DNA of 64,000 bases. Source: Macrothele yani. Its lineage: Eukaryota; Arthropoda; Arachnida; Araneae; Macrothelidae. The position numbers were made by a program, and so were the translations under genes. Under the pieces are notes generated by a model, which saw only the letters and a list, made by a program, of their open reading frames with translations, did no database searches and was not told the origin of the DNA. The stretch spans positions 120,044,270 through 120,108,269 of the forward strand of contig CM076995.1 in assembly GCA_039090855.1 (NCBI GenBank), given 5' to 3'. Below, in pieces: positions 11,771 to 23,730 of this stretch (position 1 is the first letter of the stretch; the number at the start of each line of letters is the position of its first letter).

Positions 11771-12129
11771 TGACAATAATTTTATTTTTTCAGTAAAATT
11801 TGACGTTTAGGAGTCCTTTTATAAGCTGTTTACGTCAAATAATAGAAATTTCTTGGGATTAGTACAATTACAACTTTTTGCAAAGGAAAAAAAAAAGAGC
11901 CCCGAGTGTTCGATCCTGATGAAACTCTGCATGCAAGTACCTCATGGCCGAATATGCAAATGTTTAAAAAATAGCGACCAATCGACCAATGACGAAATAG
12001 TGGAACGCTACAGCGCTTGAGAACCGCGTATCGAGAAGGGCATATCAAGAGCAAACCTCTCACGCAGGAACAATCATAACAGCGAATTGCGGATTGTATT
12101 AACCTCCATGGACCGTGAGGATGCCCTGA

Positions 12130-13050
12130 CATAGGATCCGTGCACAACACAAGCAGTAGAGCGAGGACATATAATTGAGCTAAGACGGGCTGGTCAAACC
12201 GCCGTATCACCAAGCATTTGGGTCGGAGCTAGGCAACAATCGGACGATGTTTGCGCCAATGGGCAGAGGAGGGCAAACTCAGCGGAACGCGGGCAGTGGA
12301 CGGCAGAAGGCAACGACAAAACGCGAGGATCGAACGATTGCGAGAGCCGCACGGAGTCGAATTCGTCGTTCTCAATCATCCGTGGTCATGTTACGTAATC
12401 TACAGCTACGGAAGTAGCCATCCGAACAGTTGCTAGAAGACTTGCGGCACGGGGACTACATTCGAGGTCACTCCGCTGCCTACCACTGACCATCGCAGGC
12501 ACCTGTTGCAGCGGTGTCGTGTTGTCTTCAGTGATGAGTCACGGTTTTCACTCGGCGCCGCTGACCAGCGCATACGTCTGCAGACAAGCCGGCTAGCACA
12601 TGCTCGTTTCCAGACATCTTGCCTTTACCGTTGAACGGCACATGGCTTTCACACCGGGAGCGACTGTCTGGAGAGCCATTTCCTACGATAGACGGACACC
12701 GTTGGTAGTCCTCCGTACAACACTCACGGCGCAAGGATACGTCGACATTCTAAAATCTGTAGTTTTGCCATTCCTGTCGCATCACCGAACAATTTTACAG
12801 CAGGATAATGCCCGGTGTCACACATGGCACGGCTCTGCCACACTTGCCTCCGGAACGTCAACACCCTTCTATGGCCAACTCGATCTCTCAGCGATCGAAT
12901 GTTTGGAACGCCATCAACGCTCATCCCGGAATGTCGGCGAACTGATTCACAATTCGGGCACCATCTGGCATGCTATATCTCAGGACAGTATCCGTGAACT
13001 GTATGAGACTATGTCACGCCGAGTTCCACTCAGTGGGGAATTTTCAAATA
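12130..13050 (+). pseudogene. Tc1-like DDE transposase D
   Basis: Heavily decayed but continuous from N- to C-terminal landmarks. Near 12150-12190 the helix-turn-helix reads ERGHIIELRRAG, then CLRQWAEEGKLSG near 12255. The core follows as VVFSDESRFSLGAAD (about 12520), PGATVWRAISYDRRTPLVVLR, and TILQQDNARCHTW (about 12790). The last block, SAIECLERH (12893), is a changed form of SPIEHVW and keeps the Glu. The end reads TMSRRV. Several frameshifts. The leader at about 11895-11980 resembles Tc1 5' untranslated sequence. No terminal repeats were recognised. Confidence 0.72.
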
Positions 13051-14560
13051 GGCGCACGCCTAGGCCCCCCCCCCGAGTCTGAGGGGCCCGGAAAACGTAT
13101 AATCAGATTGTCAGTAATGTTTTGGTTTTCAGGGACCGAAACATGAATAAAAAATAAACAAATCCTAATAAATAAATCCTTAAAGCGACCACTTTATTTG
13201 CATTGTAAATTGATATTTTACTTTCTCATATTAGTAACATATATTTTTCTTTCTGTTGTTGATAATTCAAATTTTCGAGTTCTTATCGATGTCCTTGTTT
13301 TGAAAGGAACACCTAAAATAGCCTTCCATTTAGTGGTAGGTGAAACAAGAATTCACGCTTCACACACCTTTACTGTGTAAGGAGAATACTAAACTGGTCT
13401 GCTGTTACATAAATTACTTTCATGCTGCTTCCAGTCAAAGGAAAACATCTGTCTTCGAACCTCTTTTCCCTGAGTTGCAATGAGGAGTTCTTGTAGTACT
13501 GTCTTGGTGATCGGGTTTTTTGCTGTTTATTGCCTTTTCGCTTTGGGGCAGGGAAATCAAGTTCATCCTCCCTCACCCCTCCCTAAACCAAAAAAAAAAT
13601 AATAATAATATTCAGGCTGAAAAAAAAAATAGAAATTCCTGAATGTCATTGTATTTATCTTTTTCATATGTAACATGTTAAAAAAATTCATATTGCATTG
13701 TAACAACATTGTCTTATTACTTTCTCCTTCCCTGGTTTAATATTGATAATTATCAAGTATTGTACCTTTTTCTGTTCCTTAAATTTACATAAAATTTACT
13801 TTTGAAAAAGCAATAAAAGTTTCAATGATACTCTTACTCGAAAAGCTGTGGTTCCTACTTTTCCATTTTCAAACCCCATCTTTGGCATTTAATCCTTATG
13901 CCTATTTGGAAATCCTCCACTGAAAGTACCAAATCTAATATTCTTAGATTTCCTATTTGCCGCATAAAAATAATTTTTGAAATATGTCTAAAAACAAAAA
14001 GTTCGATGAGCACAAAGTGATTACACTAATATTGTTTCTTACAAAACGTTCTAATAACAGGAAGAATGGCATTTTAAAAAGCGTAAAAACCTTTTTCTTT
14101 ACTTTTTGTTTGTTTGTTAATATGACAAATGAAAATTTCTGAGGTGATAAGAGGGGGGAAGGGGCTGAATCTTTTAGTGCCTAGGGCCCCAAAAGATCTA
14201 AAGTCGCCTCTGGTACCACTTCTATGTGAGCCAGACGTGGCGATACAAATTACTGACCTGTTCCACTCGTGTAGCTGTTTTATCCAAATAAATGGTCTAA
14301 CTGCTCAGGATTTGCGATTATTTCCTTTCCTATACATGTACAGCGTGTTTCACTAGGTAGTCCTCAGAGAACCAACTATTGTTTTCTTCCCTCTCTACAC
14401 AGAAACACGACGTTTGGTTTACAAGTGATCTCGATCCTTGAGAAATGTGCCGGAATGATTTTCCTGATAAGGCGGTGACTCATCATGGCGTTACCCCACC
14501 AGATAACCCGGCACGCTAATTCTGTCCGGAGGCATTCTGCGTGCCGTTGAACGTCACCCA
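13051..14560. other. AT-rich stretch without a gene
   Basis: Holds a C-run (about 13065-13074), a short AAT repeat near 13600, and the hAT-like end near 14185-14212. No reading frame with a known domain. Confidence 0.5.
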
Positions 14561-14563
14561 AGA

Positions 14564-14800
14564 TGGCTGTGTATACCGTTGCGGGGCAGGTGTTTATAGT
14601 GAAAAAGTTATTGGATAACAAATTGTATAAAGGTAACAGCGTGAATTCCTGGAGAGGTTTGGGGGAAGAAAAGCACCAGACAAACGTTACATCTTCAGGT
14701 TAGCGAAGAAATTTGAAACTACGGGCAGTGCTTTAAGCCAAGACAGTGGCGGACGTCCTTCTTTAGCTCAAGAAAAATACGAAGAGGTGAAGGTAAGTAA
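14564..14800 (+). pseudogene. Mariner-type N-terminal helix-turn-helix fragment (DUF4817-like)
   Basis: In shifting frames the text reads MAVYTVAGQVFIVKKLLDN, then KRYIFRLAKKFETTGSAL and SGGRPSLAQEKYEEV. This is the order of the DUF4817 domain that opens one group of mariner-related transposases: an initial helix, the KF-TGS turn and the GRP linker. No DDE core follows. A remnant of a matching C-terminal core of this class is seen at 44930-45330, but I cannot show that they are the same family. Confidence 0.5.
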
Positions 14801-15560
14801 AAAACATCAAGGTTTCATTACCAATGTTTGAAACTGATAAAGAATATTTTCTACGTAAAATAAATGAATTTCTTTTTGTTACATTCTTGTAAAGAGGAAG
14901 AGAATACCATCTTTCTATGTTGTGAATTGGCTGTTTTGATCGATGTCTTGTCGGCGAAATCGAGCTTTTCGATGTTCTATAGGAGCCGACACATCGTAAA
15001 AACATGGAGGTTTCCACCAATACATCGAGCGTTTTAACAAATATTATTGGTTACTCGATTTAAATTGGTGAGTAATCATTATATCGAGCAGAAATTTTTT
15101 CCACCAATGTGCCCATTTACTTCTGCAGATGAAAAAGTGCGAATTCTTCGGCTTATTAGCAAAAACATTGAAATTTCCACTGATACTATTGATGTTTAAA
15201 ACATAATCTCAAAGTTTACAATTTTTTGTTTTGGTGCATCAAATAAAGCTGGCATTGATACTTCAAAACTATGGCTGCTGTGTCAATGCCAACCAGCAAC
15301 CATGTTTTTGAGTCTAAACTGTATTTGTGCTCCTATCCCATTCTACGACAGAAAACAAAATTATTGACAACAGCTTCTGTTGACAATGTTTACCTATCAT
15401 GTGTTTCCCCAGGGGAAAAAAGAAATAGAAAAAGAAAAAAAGATCTACATAATGGTTTTTATTTTGCGCAGTGTGTGGCTTCTTTTATATTCTGATAAAG
15501 TCATCGATGTAAATAATAGCAGTTTCATTGAAGTTCATATTAATCCCCCCCCTTCTCTTT
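14801..15560. other. AT-rich spacer
   Basis: No gene, tRNA or clear repeat. Short open frames here have no recognisable domain. Confidence 0.5.
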
Positions 15561-16026
15561 CCCAGCAAAAACAGCCTTGCTGGCCCAGCACTATGTTGCC
15601 GCTGCCGAACCGTCAATAAAATGTCCGGGCGGCCAACAGAAGGGCCAGCAGTTCAGGCCAACAGCTGGCCAACAGTTGGCACCCCATCAGTTATCATATG
15701 CCACAACAGCGCCATCAGTGGTCCATCACAGACAGTAGCTGCCACAAGTGGCCCTTCAGTGGCCCTGCAAGCACGTGCCAGAAATGATAGCTAGCCTAAT
15801 GTGGTCCGCTAGTGTGCCGTTAGTGGCAGCCAGCAACCACGTGACGTAACTGGTGGCTTGCCGAATCTTGTCCGCCAATTTCCCAGTAGTAGCCATAATA
15901 ATAATAAAAAAATAAAAAAAAAGCAAAGGTAAACGCAGTTTCCCAAAGCTACAATTCTTCTTGTTCTACCTTTACGAAGCTTGTGAAGTAACAAACTGCG
16001 TTGGGGAAATTTTCTCAACAGATCGG

Positions 16027-16105
16027 AAAAACACCTATCTGAGTAGATTTGAACCTGGGCCGTTTGAGTGATAGGTGAGTTCTATACCGACCGGACTAAT
16101 TTGGA
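16027..16105 (-). repeat. tRNA-like segment, possible SINE head
   Basis: On the minus strand a GTCGGTATAG block resembling box A is followed about 35 bases later by GGTTCAAATC, a good box B. The flanking stems do not form a convincing acceptor. It is more likely a tRNA-derived repeat head than a tRNA gene. Confidence 0.35.
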
Positions 16106-16981
16106 ACGCTCGTGCATATGCTTGATGCTGTCTGTTTGGTATGCAATGTGTAATCGAATGCTTCCCTCTTTCATTTTACAACATTGCGAGGTATTTTTCA
16201 TAAAAGTCAGTCTCATATAATTGATAAATTATTTTTTTCAACGTAACGATAGCTTTTTTTCTTTTTTTACCTTAAGGGAACTTCACTCATTTTCAAGGCG
16301 TGTACATACTTAGAGTCGCTTTCCAAAGTTTTGTAGTGTCCTTGCCGTCTTGAAAAGAGATTGTTTAATAAATATATATTTACCCGGGTTCATGTCACAT
16401 TCTGTTACATTTTTAACGTTGTGTCTTTCCTTTCCGTTGTCCGAAGCTACTTTTGTTTTAAAGAGTAAAAGATATTTTATTTTACTTCTCGTTATTTTTA
16501 GAAGCGAATTCCTCGCAGTCTTGTGTATTCAACCCATGGATGAGTACACCACATAGCGTTGCTTTTTTTTCTTTCAAATAATTAATAAATTTTGTACGCG
16601 TATAATTCTTTTTTTTTTTTACCAGGACATTTGTTTCAAGCGGTTTCAAATCTTCGTCGACGTAAAATTTCATTAGGAAATTAATTCGCCTCTCCACATA
16701 TGGATTTTTTTCTAAACATCCACTAAAATAACACGATGGCGATAGCGTCGTCTTCAACTAACTGGTACCATGAGAGACACATCAAGTGTTGCTTCTGCAC
16801 ATGCGCAGTCCCGTTGCTTCCACCTGCTGTTGGGGGTTGCATTGGTTGCCAGCAAAGGGCCACTAGTGGCACTTGCTTGGAGGCCCACAATTCACGGCGA
16901 TGCTGCAGGGCCATCAATGGCTCGCCAACTGATAGCGCTGCCACCAACGGACTACTACCGGGCCGTGAGCGGCAGATTTCA

Positions 16982-17052
16982 GCCAGCAGTGACCCATCAC
17001 TGCCAGCTGGTGGCCAGCAGTGACCCATCACTGCCAGCTGGTGGCCAGCAGT
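16982..17052 (+). repeat. 31-bp tandem repeat
   Basis: The unit starts GCCAGCAGTGACCCATCACT. It is present twice in full (16982-17012 and 17013-17043) and begins a third time at 17044. It lies in the right GC-rich shoulder of the CCCAGCA-ended element. Confidence 0.9.
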
Positions 17053-17461
17053 TTCCCAGCACTTGTGTTTTTGCTGGGTTTTTATGCTGGGGACTTTTTT
17101 TTTGGCAACTAAAATCTGTTAACTTACTAGGGCAAGTTTTTTTTCTTTGACCACAAACTTTTGTTGACTTACGAGCCACGGGCTACTTAGCTAAAATTCC
17201 AGTCTGCACCGATAAGCGCATCGCGTGCCTGTGTGGTTTTTAATTCTTTAGATACATCGTTATTTAAAAAATTACTATACAGTTATTAAATAATTTATAT
17301 GCTTAAGAAAATTAATGCTGTTATTGAAAATTTATCAAATATATTTCAACTTTTTTTGCACGTTAGATTTACCTAAAAATTGTCTTTACGCAGTGCCGTC
17401 TTAACACTTTTGGGAGCCCTGAGCTGTCACATTTTCGGGGGCCCCTGCCCCTGATCTTTCA

Positions 17462-17516
17462 TATCATTGTCAACCATTATCAATCCACTGCTAGATGAAG
17501 GTCTCCCAAATTTATT
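17462..17516 (-). repeat. LINE 3' tail fragment
   Basis: On the minus strand it reads GGGAGACCTTCATCTAGCAG and the following TTGATAATGGTTGAC, matching the 3' tail of the LINE copy ending near 5870. It is only about 55 bp long. Confidence 0.7.
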
Positions 17517-18120
17517 CCTATTCCCCAACTGATATAGAAACATTCAATCTGGGTCACCTTTGAGGCCGGTGGGCCAACTATTTAGAGGGTGCCAGACCCC
17601 TCTTAAACCAACCAACCTAGACCCACCTATTTTGGCCTTAGCCACACTGCCGCACTCACGGGGGCCTAAAGCCCCCCTCATACGCTTAAAAATGAATAGA
17701 ATTGAGTGAAATTTATAGTTGTTATGCATATAATTTGCAGGTACATTACAAAACACAAATGACACACAATGATGACTGAGAAAGACACAAAGATGACGGA
17801 AAGAATAATATTGCTGGATTATGGCCCTCATTTTAAAAAGCAAGAAGCTGCCTCATTTCAGAGCTGTCTTCACACAACCCGTTTATGATAACTTCGCTAT
17901 CGACTGAGTTAAGAATATACTTCTCAGTGGCCATCATGGCAAAAGCTTCTAAATGTTCATTAGTTAATCGTGCCGGCAGAAGAGTTTTAATTATTTTAAG
18001 TTTCGAAAACACTCTCTCGCATGAGACTTGAGTAAGAGGTATTGTAAGCAGGTGTTTGTAAACTTTAAATAATTACGTATATTGGAGAGAGTACATATTA
18101 TGCTCTATCAGCACTTTAAA

Positions 18121-18165
18121 AACGCACTTAATACAAAAGTTACACTAACGCACTTAATACAAAAG
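18121..18165 (+). repeat. 26-bp tandem duplication inside the hAT gene
   Basis: AACGCACTTAATACAAAAG occurs at 18121 and again at 18147 with TTACACT between. It breaks the hAT C-terminal frame. Confidence 0.9.
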
Positions 18166-19589
18166 TCCATTCACATCAGTACATTTAGCAGATTCGTCCC
18201 CTTCCTCTTCTTCGCCATCATCAGTCTTACTCAAACTTTTTTCTAACCCATATATCCTAGCGTAATCTTGAACAGTAGATAGATTACTAATCTGAGGCCA
18301 CATCCCTGCAAATGAGAGTAATTCTTCTTTTAGCTTCTCCTTATCAACTGAAGGAATAGTTTCACAGATTCTGCCTAAGGCATTCAGTGGTAGTGATTCG
18401 TACTCGGCAAACCGTTTGGGATCAAACCATGAAAGATCCTAGTACAAGGACTTATAGTGTATAAATCTGTTGTCCATTGTTTGAATTATCTTGTCTGATA
18501 CATAATAGAACACTGAAATGCAAAAAGTATCTTAAGAAGTTGAAGCAACATTTTCATGTCTTGCATCCTCTCCTGGCATTTTTTAAATAGTTTTTGCTCT
18601 TTTCTTCTTTAGTTCAGTTTCTATTACAATGTTTTCAAGAGAGCTATAAATCTCGGCCCTTTCTTCTAGCATACTAGACATTTTTGTTACAAATATATTT
18701 GCAGCATTCAAAGTGGTGGCAAACTGTTCTCAGACACATTTTAACTTTGACGAGGAACACTCTATTAACTTCCATGCTTGAACATTATCAAGGTTCTTTG
18801 TCTGTAAGTAATCTGATAGAGGAGTTGTTACTTTGAAAATCTGGAGAAACATCATTGCTACCAAAATTGTTTCAAATGATAAAAACTTCTCTAAAATAGC
18901 CAATGCATCATTTCTGACTGGGAATAAAGTCTTCAGAATCTTAAATTTTGAACACAACTTTAGGTAGTTTGAATTGAGTTTCGGATAGTTGAACTTGAAC
19001 CCAGTCATCAATCCTTCCAAAGATTTTTACTGTGGAGTTACTTCTGCTTCGCCATCTTGTAATTCCAATAGCTTCTAAGTTAAAATAAGGCTTTTGTTGC
19101 AGGAACAGTTGCAGTCGTTTTAAGGATTCGTTCAAAAACACTTGTGCCCCTTGAAGTAAATTAAAGAAAGATATAGTACTTGAAAGGCACTGGGCAGTAT
19201 CAGATAATACTAAGTTAAGCACATGAGCGCAACACGAAGTATGAATATAATTAGGAACTTCTGCTGATAGCTTAGCTGATAATCCATTGTATTTCCCACT
19301 CATGTTTGCGGCACTATCAAAGGAATTCGCCACAATGCTACTAGATGGCATTACTTGTACGGACTGGTGACGGTGATGCGTGACAGGGAAGCCAGAGTCT
19401 GAGCAGTGATGTCGAGGAGTGACGTTGAGTAGTCTGTATCAAATACATATCTGAATGTGTGTGTGTTGTACTAGCTAAAATAAATGGTTACAATGGTTAG
19501 CCTTCATCAGGATGATGTGTGCATAATTCTCTACTGAAACATAACATGAAAAGTGACGACGAGGATGGGGTTCGAACCCACGCGGGCAA

Positions 19590-19760
19590 ATCTGATTCAT
19601 CATAATCCACTTCCTCGTCTTCAAGAACTGGAAGTCTCGATAAACAATCAGCCACTACATTTTTCGTACCAGCTCTGTAAATCAATTCATAATTAAACTC
19701 AAGCAAGCGATTTGACCATCTCGCAATTCTCATGTCAGCCCGACCATGATGGTACTGTAT
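19590..19760 (-). pseudogene. RNase H fragment of a Ty3/gypsy pol, inverted inside its element
   Basis: The minus-strand frame reads ADMRIARWSNRLLEFNYELI, then YRAGTKNVVADCLSRLP, the classic end of a gypsy RNase H domain. The surrounding LTR element runs on the plus strand (primer site left, polypurine tract right, pol end at 19925), so this fragment has the opposite orientation to the rest. Only the C-terminal part of the domain is present. An internal inversion, or a fragment captured from another copy, would explain it. Confidence 0.75.
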
Positions 19761-19927
19761 GGAATGGTTCACATCTTGCTCCTGTGAAAAGCCCAGAGGT
19801 AAATGCACCTATCGAAAGTGTTCCTGCTGAGGTAAGTATTCGGCCTGAAGTACGTATATCTAAGCATGACAGGCCTGCACGTAATAGAGACCTACCTAAA
19901 TGGACACAAGATTTTGTATTATACTAA
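19761..19927 (+). pseudogene. C-terminal end of Ty3/gypsy pol polyprotein
   Basis: The plus-strand frame ends ISKHDRPARNRDLPKWTQDF and three more residues before the stop at 19925-19927. The RPxRxRxxPxW-DF ending is typical of the last residues after the integrase in gypsy elements. The polypurine tract and LTR follow within about 65 bp. The integrase catalytic core is missing. Confidence 0.6.
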
Positions 19928-20735
19928 ATGGACATAAAACTTGAACTGTGTGAATTATTGTACTGTATTGTACTTCCTAAGAAAAAGGGAGATGTTGTGT
20001 CCAATGCTACTAGATGGCGTTATTTGTACGGACTGGTGACGTGCGACTGGAAAGCCAGAGTCTGAGCAGTGATGTCGTGGAGTGAAATTGAGTAGTCTGT
20101 ATCAAATACTGTATGTGTGTGTGTTGTAGTAGTTAAAATAAATAGTTACAAGGGTTAGCCTTAATCAGGATGATGTGTGCATAATTCTCTACTGCAACAT
20201 AACAACAGTGCTCTATAGGAATTTGAATTTCTCTCAACACATCTTTTAAGGTATTGAATAAATCCATTCCAGATGTTGAAAAAACACATTTCAATGCAAG
20301 GAGTCTTTCAATAACTCCATGATCTATAACGTATCGAAATACAAATGCACATTGGTCATTGCAGGAAATATCGATCGTAGTGTCCATCGTAACTGAAAAC
20401 TTAACAGCCTTCCTCAGCAATATGTCTTTTCATCTCATCTAAGATAATGTTGATAATTTTTATTACAGTATTCTTACCCAAGAATGTCCCCAAAATGCCT
20501 CTTCCTATTGCTTTCTCATTTTCTCTCTTTCTTTTCTCTTGCTGTGCATGAATATTTACACTGTATTCAATAACGTTGTTGAGATGTTTTTCAAGTGTTG
20601 GAACATGTATTTCTTTAATAAAAGAATTAACTTAAGAAAATTTCCGTGATTTATATATTCATTATCAAGTGTGCATGTCGATTGTAGAGAGCCTCGGTAA
20701 GGAAGCCCTTGTTTGCCTATTAACTTAATCACATA

Positions 20736-22249
20736 TAGTGCGTCGCATAAATGTAGAGACAGAACAAATTCTCGAATAAAAAGAAACAACAACGAGCTGA
20801 AATGTACACCTCATATTTATAGCAAAAATAGCATAGGACACGCAGCTGCACAATAGTTTGACGGAAACATAACAATTCCAACGCCAAGTACAAGAAAAAA
20901 ACAGAAATACGCTGTCTCAAAAATATAAAGACTTACTAGTTATGAGTACCTCTGGTACGAATAGTGGAGCCGTTGTTCCGAATAACACTGAAAACCAGAT
21001 TGGGCATCCTGTCCACCAAGTGATGTAAGTGTTCTGGACGGAGTGCGTACCAGCTTCGTTCAATGCCACCACACTTGAGAACTGCTGTCCATTCGCATAC
21101 ACATCACGAGCTAGGATGCCCCAGAGGTTCTCGATAGGGTTCAGATCTGGACTGAGTGCTGGCCAATCCATTACGGTCAAATGATGATTGTTAAACCAGC
21201 TTTTCGTTGATGCCGACCGATGGATAGAGGCATTGTCTCGCTGGAACAGATAATCAACACCCGCTAGAGTTTCGGCAAACGGTAAAAGGTGGCTGCTGAG
21301 TATGTCCTGATACGTTTCGGAGTTTTGCCTGCCTTGCAAAAAAGCGATATCCGTTGTCCCATTGAACGCAAAAGCTCCCCGGACCATTACAGATCACCCT
21401 CCTTTCTGTCTACTGAAAAAGGTGCGTGGCTCGCGCCGTAAATCATGCCAATAGCAGTTCCAACTGTTAGGGCCGTCTAGGTTGAACTTTTTCTCATCGG
21501 AGAAAATAGATGTGATCTACTCGTCCGTCCAGTGCATGTGGCTGCTTGCCCATAACAATCTAGCTTTCTTGTGGCGCCGCATCAGGTGTGGCAGACGGCG
21601 CATTTTACGGAGCACAATGTTGCGCCTTTCCTTAATTCGTCGATGAACTGTTTCCTTTGAGACGGTGACACCAACAGTCCGAGAAACTTGACGTAGTGAT
21701 AACCTTTGGGATGAAACTAAACGCATGAGGGAACGATCATCTCGTTTGGTTGTTATTCGAGGCCTTCCAGGCCGTTTTCTGGCAGTTAACGCATCGCGTT
21801 TCGAAAAAGTCTTATAAATGACTGCCCTACTCTTCCCCATGGCTTTACAAATTTTCGCTACAGGCAATCCATTTGCTGCCTCCAAATCTTCTGCACCTCC
21901 TCACTAGAAAGTTGACTGTTGCGTCGCATTTCGGCAAATGAATGTCTAACGGCAGGTCCGCTGTCTTTTGTAGGCTGGACTGAATTACGGCACGTGCGTA
22001 CAAGACGCTAATTTGTACATCTCATTTGCATGTGGCTACTTTACATAGTTGTCTTTATATTTATGAGACACCTAAATTTACACTATTTCACTTTGTGGTA
22101 TTCTTTTCACACAATCCGATCATCTCGACGGATCGAAACGTTTGTTGTAGGGTTATGTCTAATTAGGTACCACCTCAGCTTCCTACCTATATTCGCATTG
22201 CGTTCACGGCGCAAAGTCGACTGTCTCTATATTTATGCGACGCACCTTA
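20736..22249 (-). mobile_element. Tc1-like DNA transposon E, inserted in the hAT element
   Basis: The left end (from 20736) reads GTGCGTCGCATAAATGTAGA, and the right end, on the minus strand, GTGCGTCGCATAAATATAGA ending about 22249: inverted repeats of at least 26 bp. TA lies outside both. A further copy of the sub-terminal motif (TCATAAATATAAAGACAAC on the minus strand) lies inside at about 22047-22071. The hAT reading frame resumes on each side. Confidence 0.88.
20938..21929 (-). pseudogene. Tc1-like DDE transposase E
   Basis: The start MRRNSQLSSEEVQKIW is at 21929. A frameshift follows, and then LPVAKICKAMGKSRAVIYKTF gives the first helix-turn-helix, with KRPGRPRITTKRDDRSLMRL as the linker and second domain. 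The first catalytic block (FSDEKKFNLDG) lies near 21490 in another frame. The later core reads LFQRDNASIHRSASTKSWF and WPALSPDLNPIENLWGIL, with 34 residues between Asp and Glu (DD34E). The C-terminal end is near 20938. All three catalytic residues are present; at least three frame breaks are seen. Confidence 0.85.
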
Positions 22250-22800
22250 TACTACTGTTTCAATTATCCATATCCTTTCTTGATGCATGTTTTTTTCTCA
22301 ACCTGGTTATTTAACAATAAATCGTGAGCAGTTTTCTGGCGTTTCACTGCCATAAATGACTGTGGGGATTCTATGTGGCTATTGAATGTTTCGTGTTCCT
22401 CTACTCTTTGGTAAACATACCTCCAGTTGGTGAAGCAGGAGCAGAAAACAGATTTACTATCGCTAAACACACACAAAAAAAAAAAACAAAAAAAACATGC
22501 TGGGTCTTCTCATTAAAAATCAACCACTGTCTTTTGAAAATTTGTTTGTCACTTTTTTCTACATTAAACAACGGTTTTCTATCATGGAAAGGCAAATCCT
22601 TCTTACAGGGCTGAACAGGATGGTAAGCCAAATACGCAAGCAATTCATCCTGGCCTTTTCAGAGAAGTTTTCTTGGCTAGTGGATTGTGTTTCAATGTCA
22701 AAATAATCCACTGAATCTGATACTGGAAGTGAAACTTCATGTAAGATTAAATTCTCTACCTGACAGGTATGACTTGTAAATTTTGGTTTGGGGTACAATT

Positions 22801-23730
22801 GGGTAATTTTTTAGCACTCTTTTGCGGACTTTTGTAGTTGTTTGCTTATTTTCTCTTTCCTGTACTCATGGCCGCATTTCTTTCTCTTTTTAGCGTCCAT
22901 TGCTCACATCAAGACGTTCTAAAAGAAATCACTAAATAACTTGGAAATATTTGAATTTTTGAATAACAGTAACAAAGAAATTCAAATTTCGCAAGTTGCA
23001 ACTGATACACAAATCGTAAAAAAGAAATGCATGCACAGGGAGCGAAAAAGAAAATTACTCAAAATCAAAATAATCATTTCTTTCAAATTAAACCACAATA
23101 ATACATTAATACATGTACTTTACAAGTGACGCAAAATATTAATGACTATTTAACTTTTTCGTGCAACCATATTGGTAGGTGCGTATAACATAAATTAAAA
23201 ACGCACTAAACGTCGGGAACCTTATCTTAGAAGTTACTGGAAAGAACATGTCTTTTCGAGACGCATGCGGCATGACTTATTGTTCACCATCACTTGGGTG
23301 ACGTCATTCTTGGCGACTGTTCGCTCATCTGGCGCTTTTTCTTGACAGAGGGTGCTGAGGGAAGCTTCTAGGGAGGGTGCACTGGGATATGTCCCGGTAT
23401 CCCGGTGGGCCAGGCCGACCCTGTATTCAATATCTAGCAATATCCAACAACTTTTTAATACCACTTGAATGAAAACTGGTACATGACAAAAATTATGGAA
23501 CTCCATGAAGTCTAACAAATGCACTCACATTTAGTTGCATAATAAATTACAAGAAAACGGGTGCTGAAAGTTTATGTTTTTTCCCCATTCTACAAATCAT
23601 TCAACGAAAATTAAACCAAAACAGAAGAAAGAAATAAACCAATCAGCGCCGTTTCCAGACAAGTGACGCACCGGACAAAAATGCCGATATGCGGTGCCGG
23701 TGATTGTTATTTATTTAAACATCGAAGATT
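22801..23730. other. hAT 5' region, non-coding
   Basis: AT-rich sequence between the hAT N-terminal coding and the tandem duplication. No other gene recognised. A slightly GC-richer patch (23310-23430) has no known domain. Confidence 0.45.

Larger units (their letters stand above)
15561..17078. mobile_element. Non-coding DNA element with CCCAGCA inverted ends
   Basis: The left end (15561) starts CCCAGCAAAAACA, and the right end (17078) is its reverse complement, TGTTTTTGCTGGG: a 13-bp inverted repeat. GC-rich shoulders rich in CCAGC and GGCCA words lie inside both ends (15580-15850 and 16800-17060), while the centre (about 15900-16720) is AT-rich and may be a separate insertion. There is no transposase. 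The target duplication is unclear (TTT on both sides), so the superfamily is undetermined. Confidence 0.55.
19333..20204 (+). mobile_element. Small internally deleted Ty3/gypsy-type LTR retrotransposon
   Basis: Two direct repeats of about 212 bp lie at 19333-19546 and 19993-20204, both containing CTACTAGATGGC near the start and ending ATAACA. The right repeat starts TGTTGTG; the left copy lacks its first few bases. A primer-binding site complementary to the 3' end of a serine tRNA lies at about 19554-19583, and a polypurine tract AAGAAAAAGGGAGA lies directly before the right LTR. Only about 450 bp remain inside. The element sits within the hAT coding region. Confidence 0.85.
17850..22800 (-). 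pseudogene. hAT transposase (ZMYM1-like, DUF4371), broken by two insertions
   Basis: Read from high to low coordinates. The N-terminal TTF-like zinc finger region is at about 22640-22280 (KKDLPFHDRKPLFN, then FKRQWLIF and HETFNSHIESPQSF), followed by VIKLIGKQGLPYRGS below the Tc1-like E insertion. The DUF4371 core is at 20420-20205 (FSVTMDTTID, then FVFRYVIDHGVIERLLAL). It resumes below the LTR element as NSFDSAANMSGKYNGLSA, CCAHVLNLVLS and GITRWRSRS (19330-18941). The C-terminal hAT dimerisation region is near 18060-17860, readable as LTQVSCERVFSKLKIIKTL. Several frameshifts and stops. It is a transposon gene, although host-domesticated ZMYM genes share these domains. Confidence 0.8.

Noticed and set aside
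10159..14212. Second complete hAT element bounded by CAGTGGCGAC and CAGAGGCGAC ends
   Set aside because: The ends are similar, but no 8-bp duplication was found and the catalytic part was not seen; kept only as a possible end.
16770..17150. Open frames of about 95-126 codons in the GC-rich shoulder of the CCCAGCA-ended element
   Set aside because: They overlap on both strands, consist of repeated CCAGC/GGCCA words and show no domain; composition explains their length.
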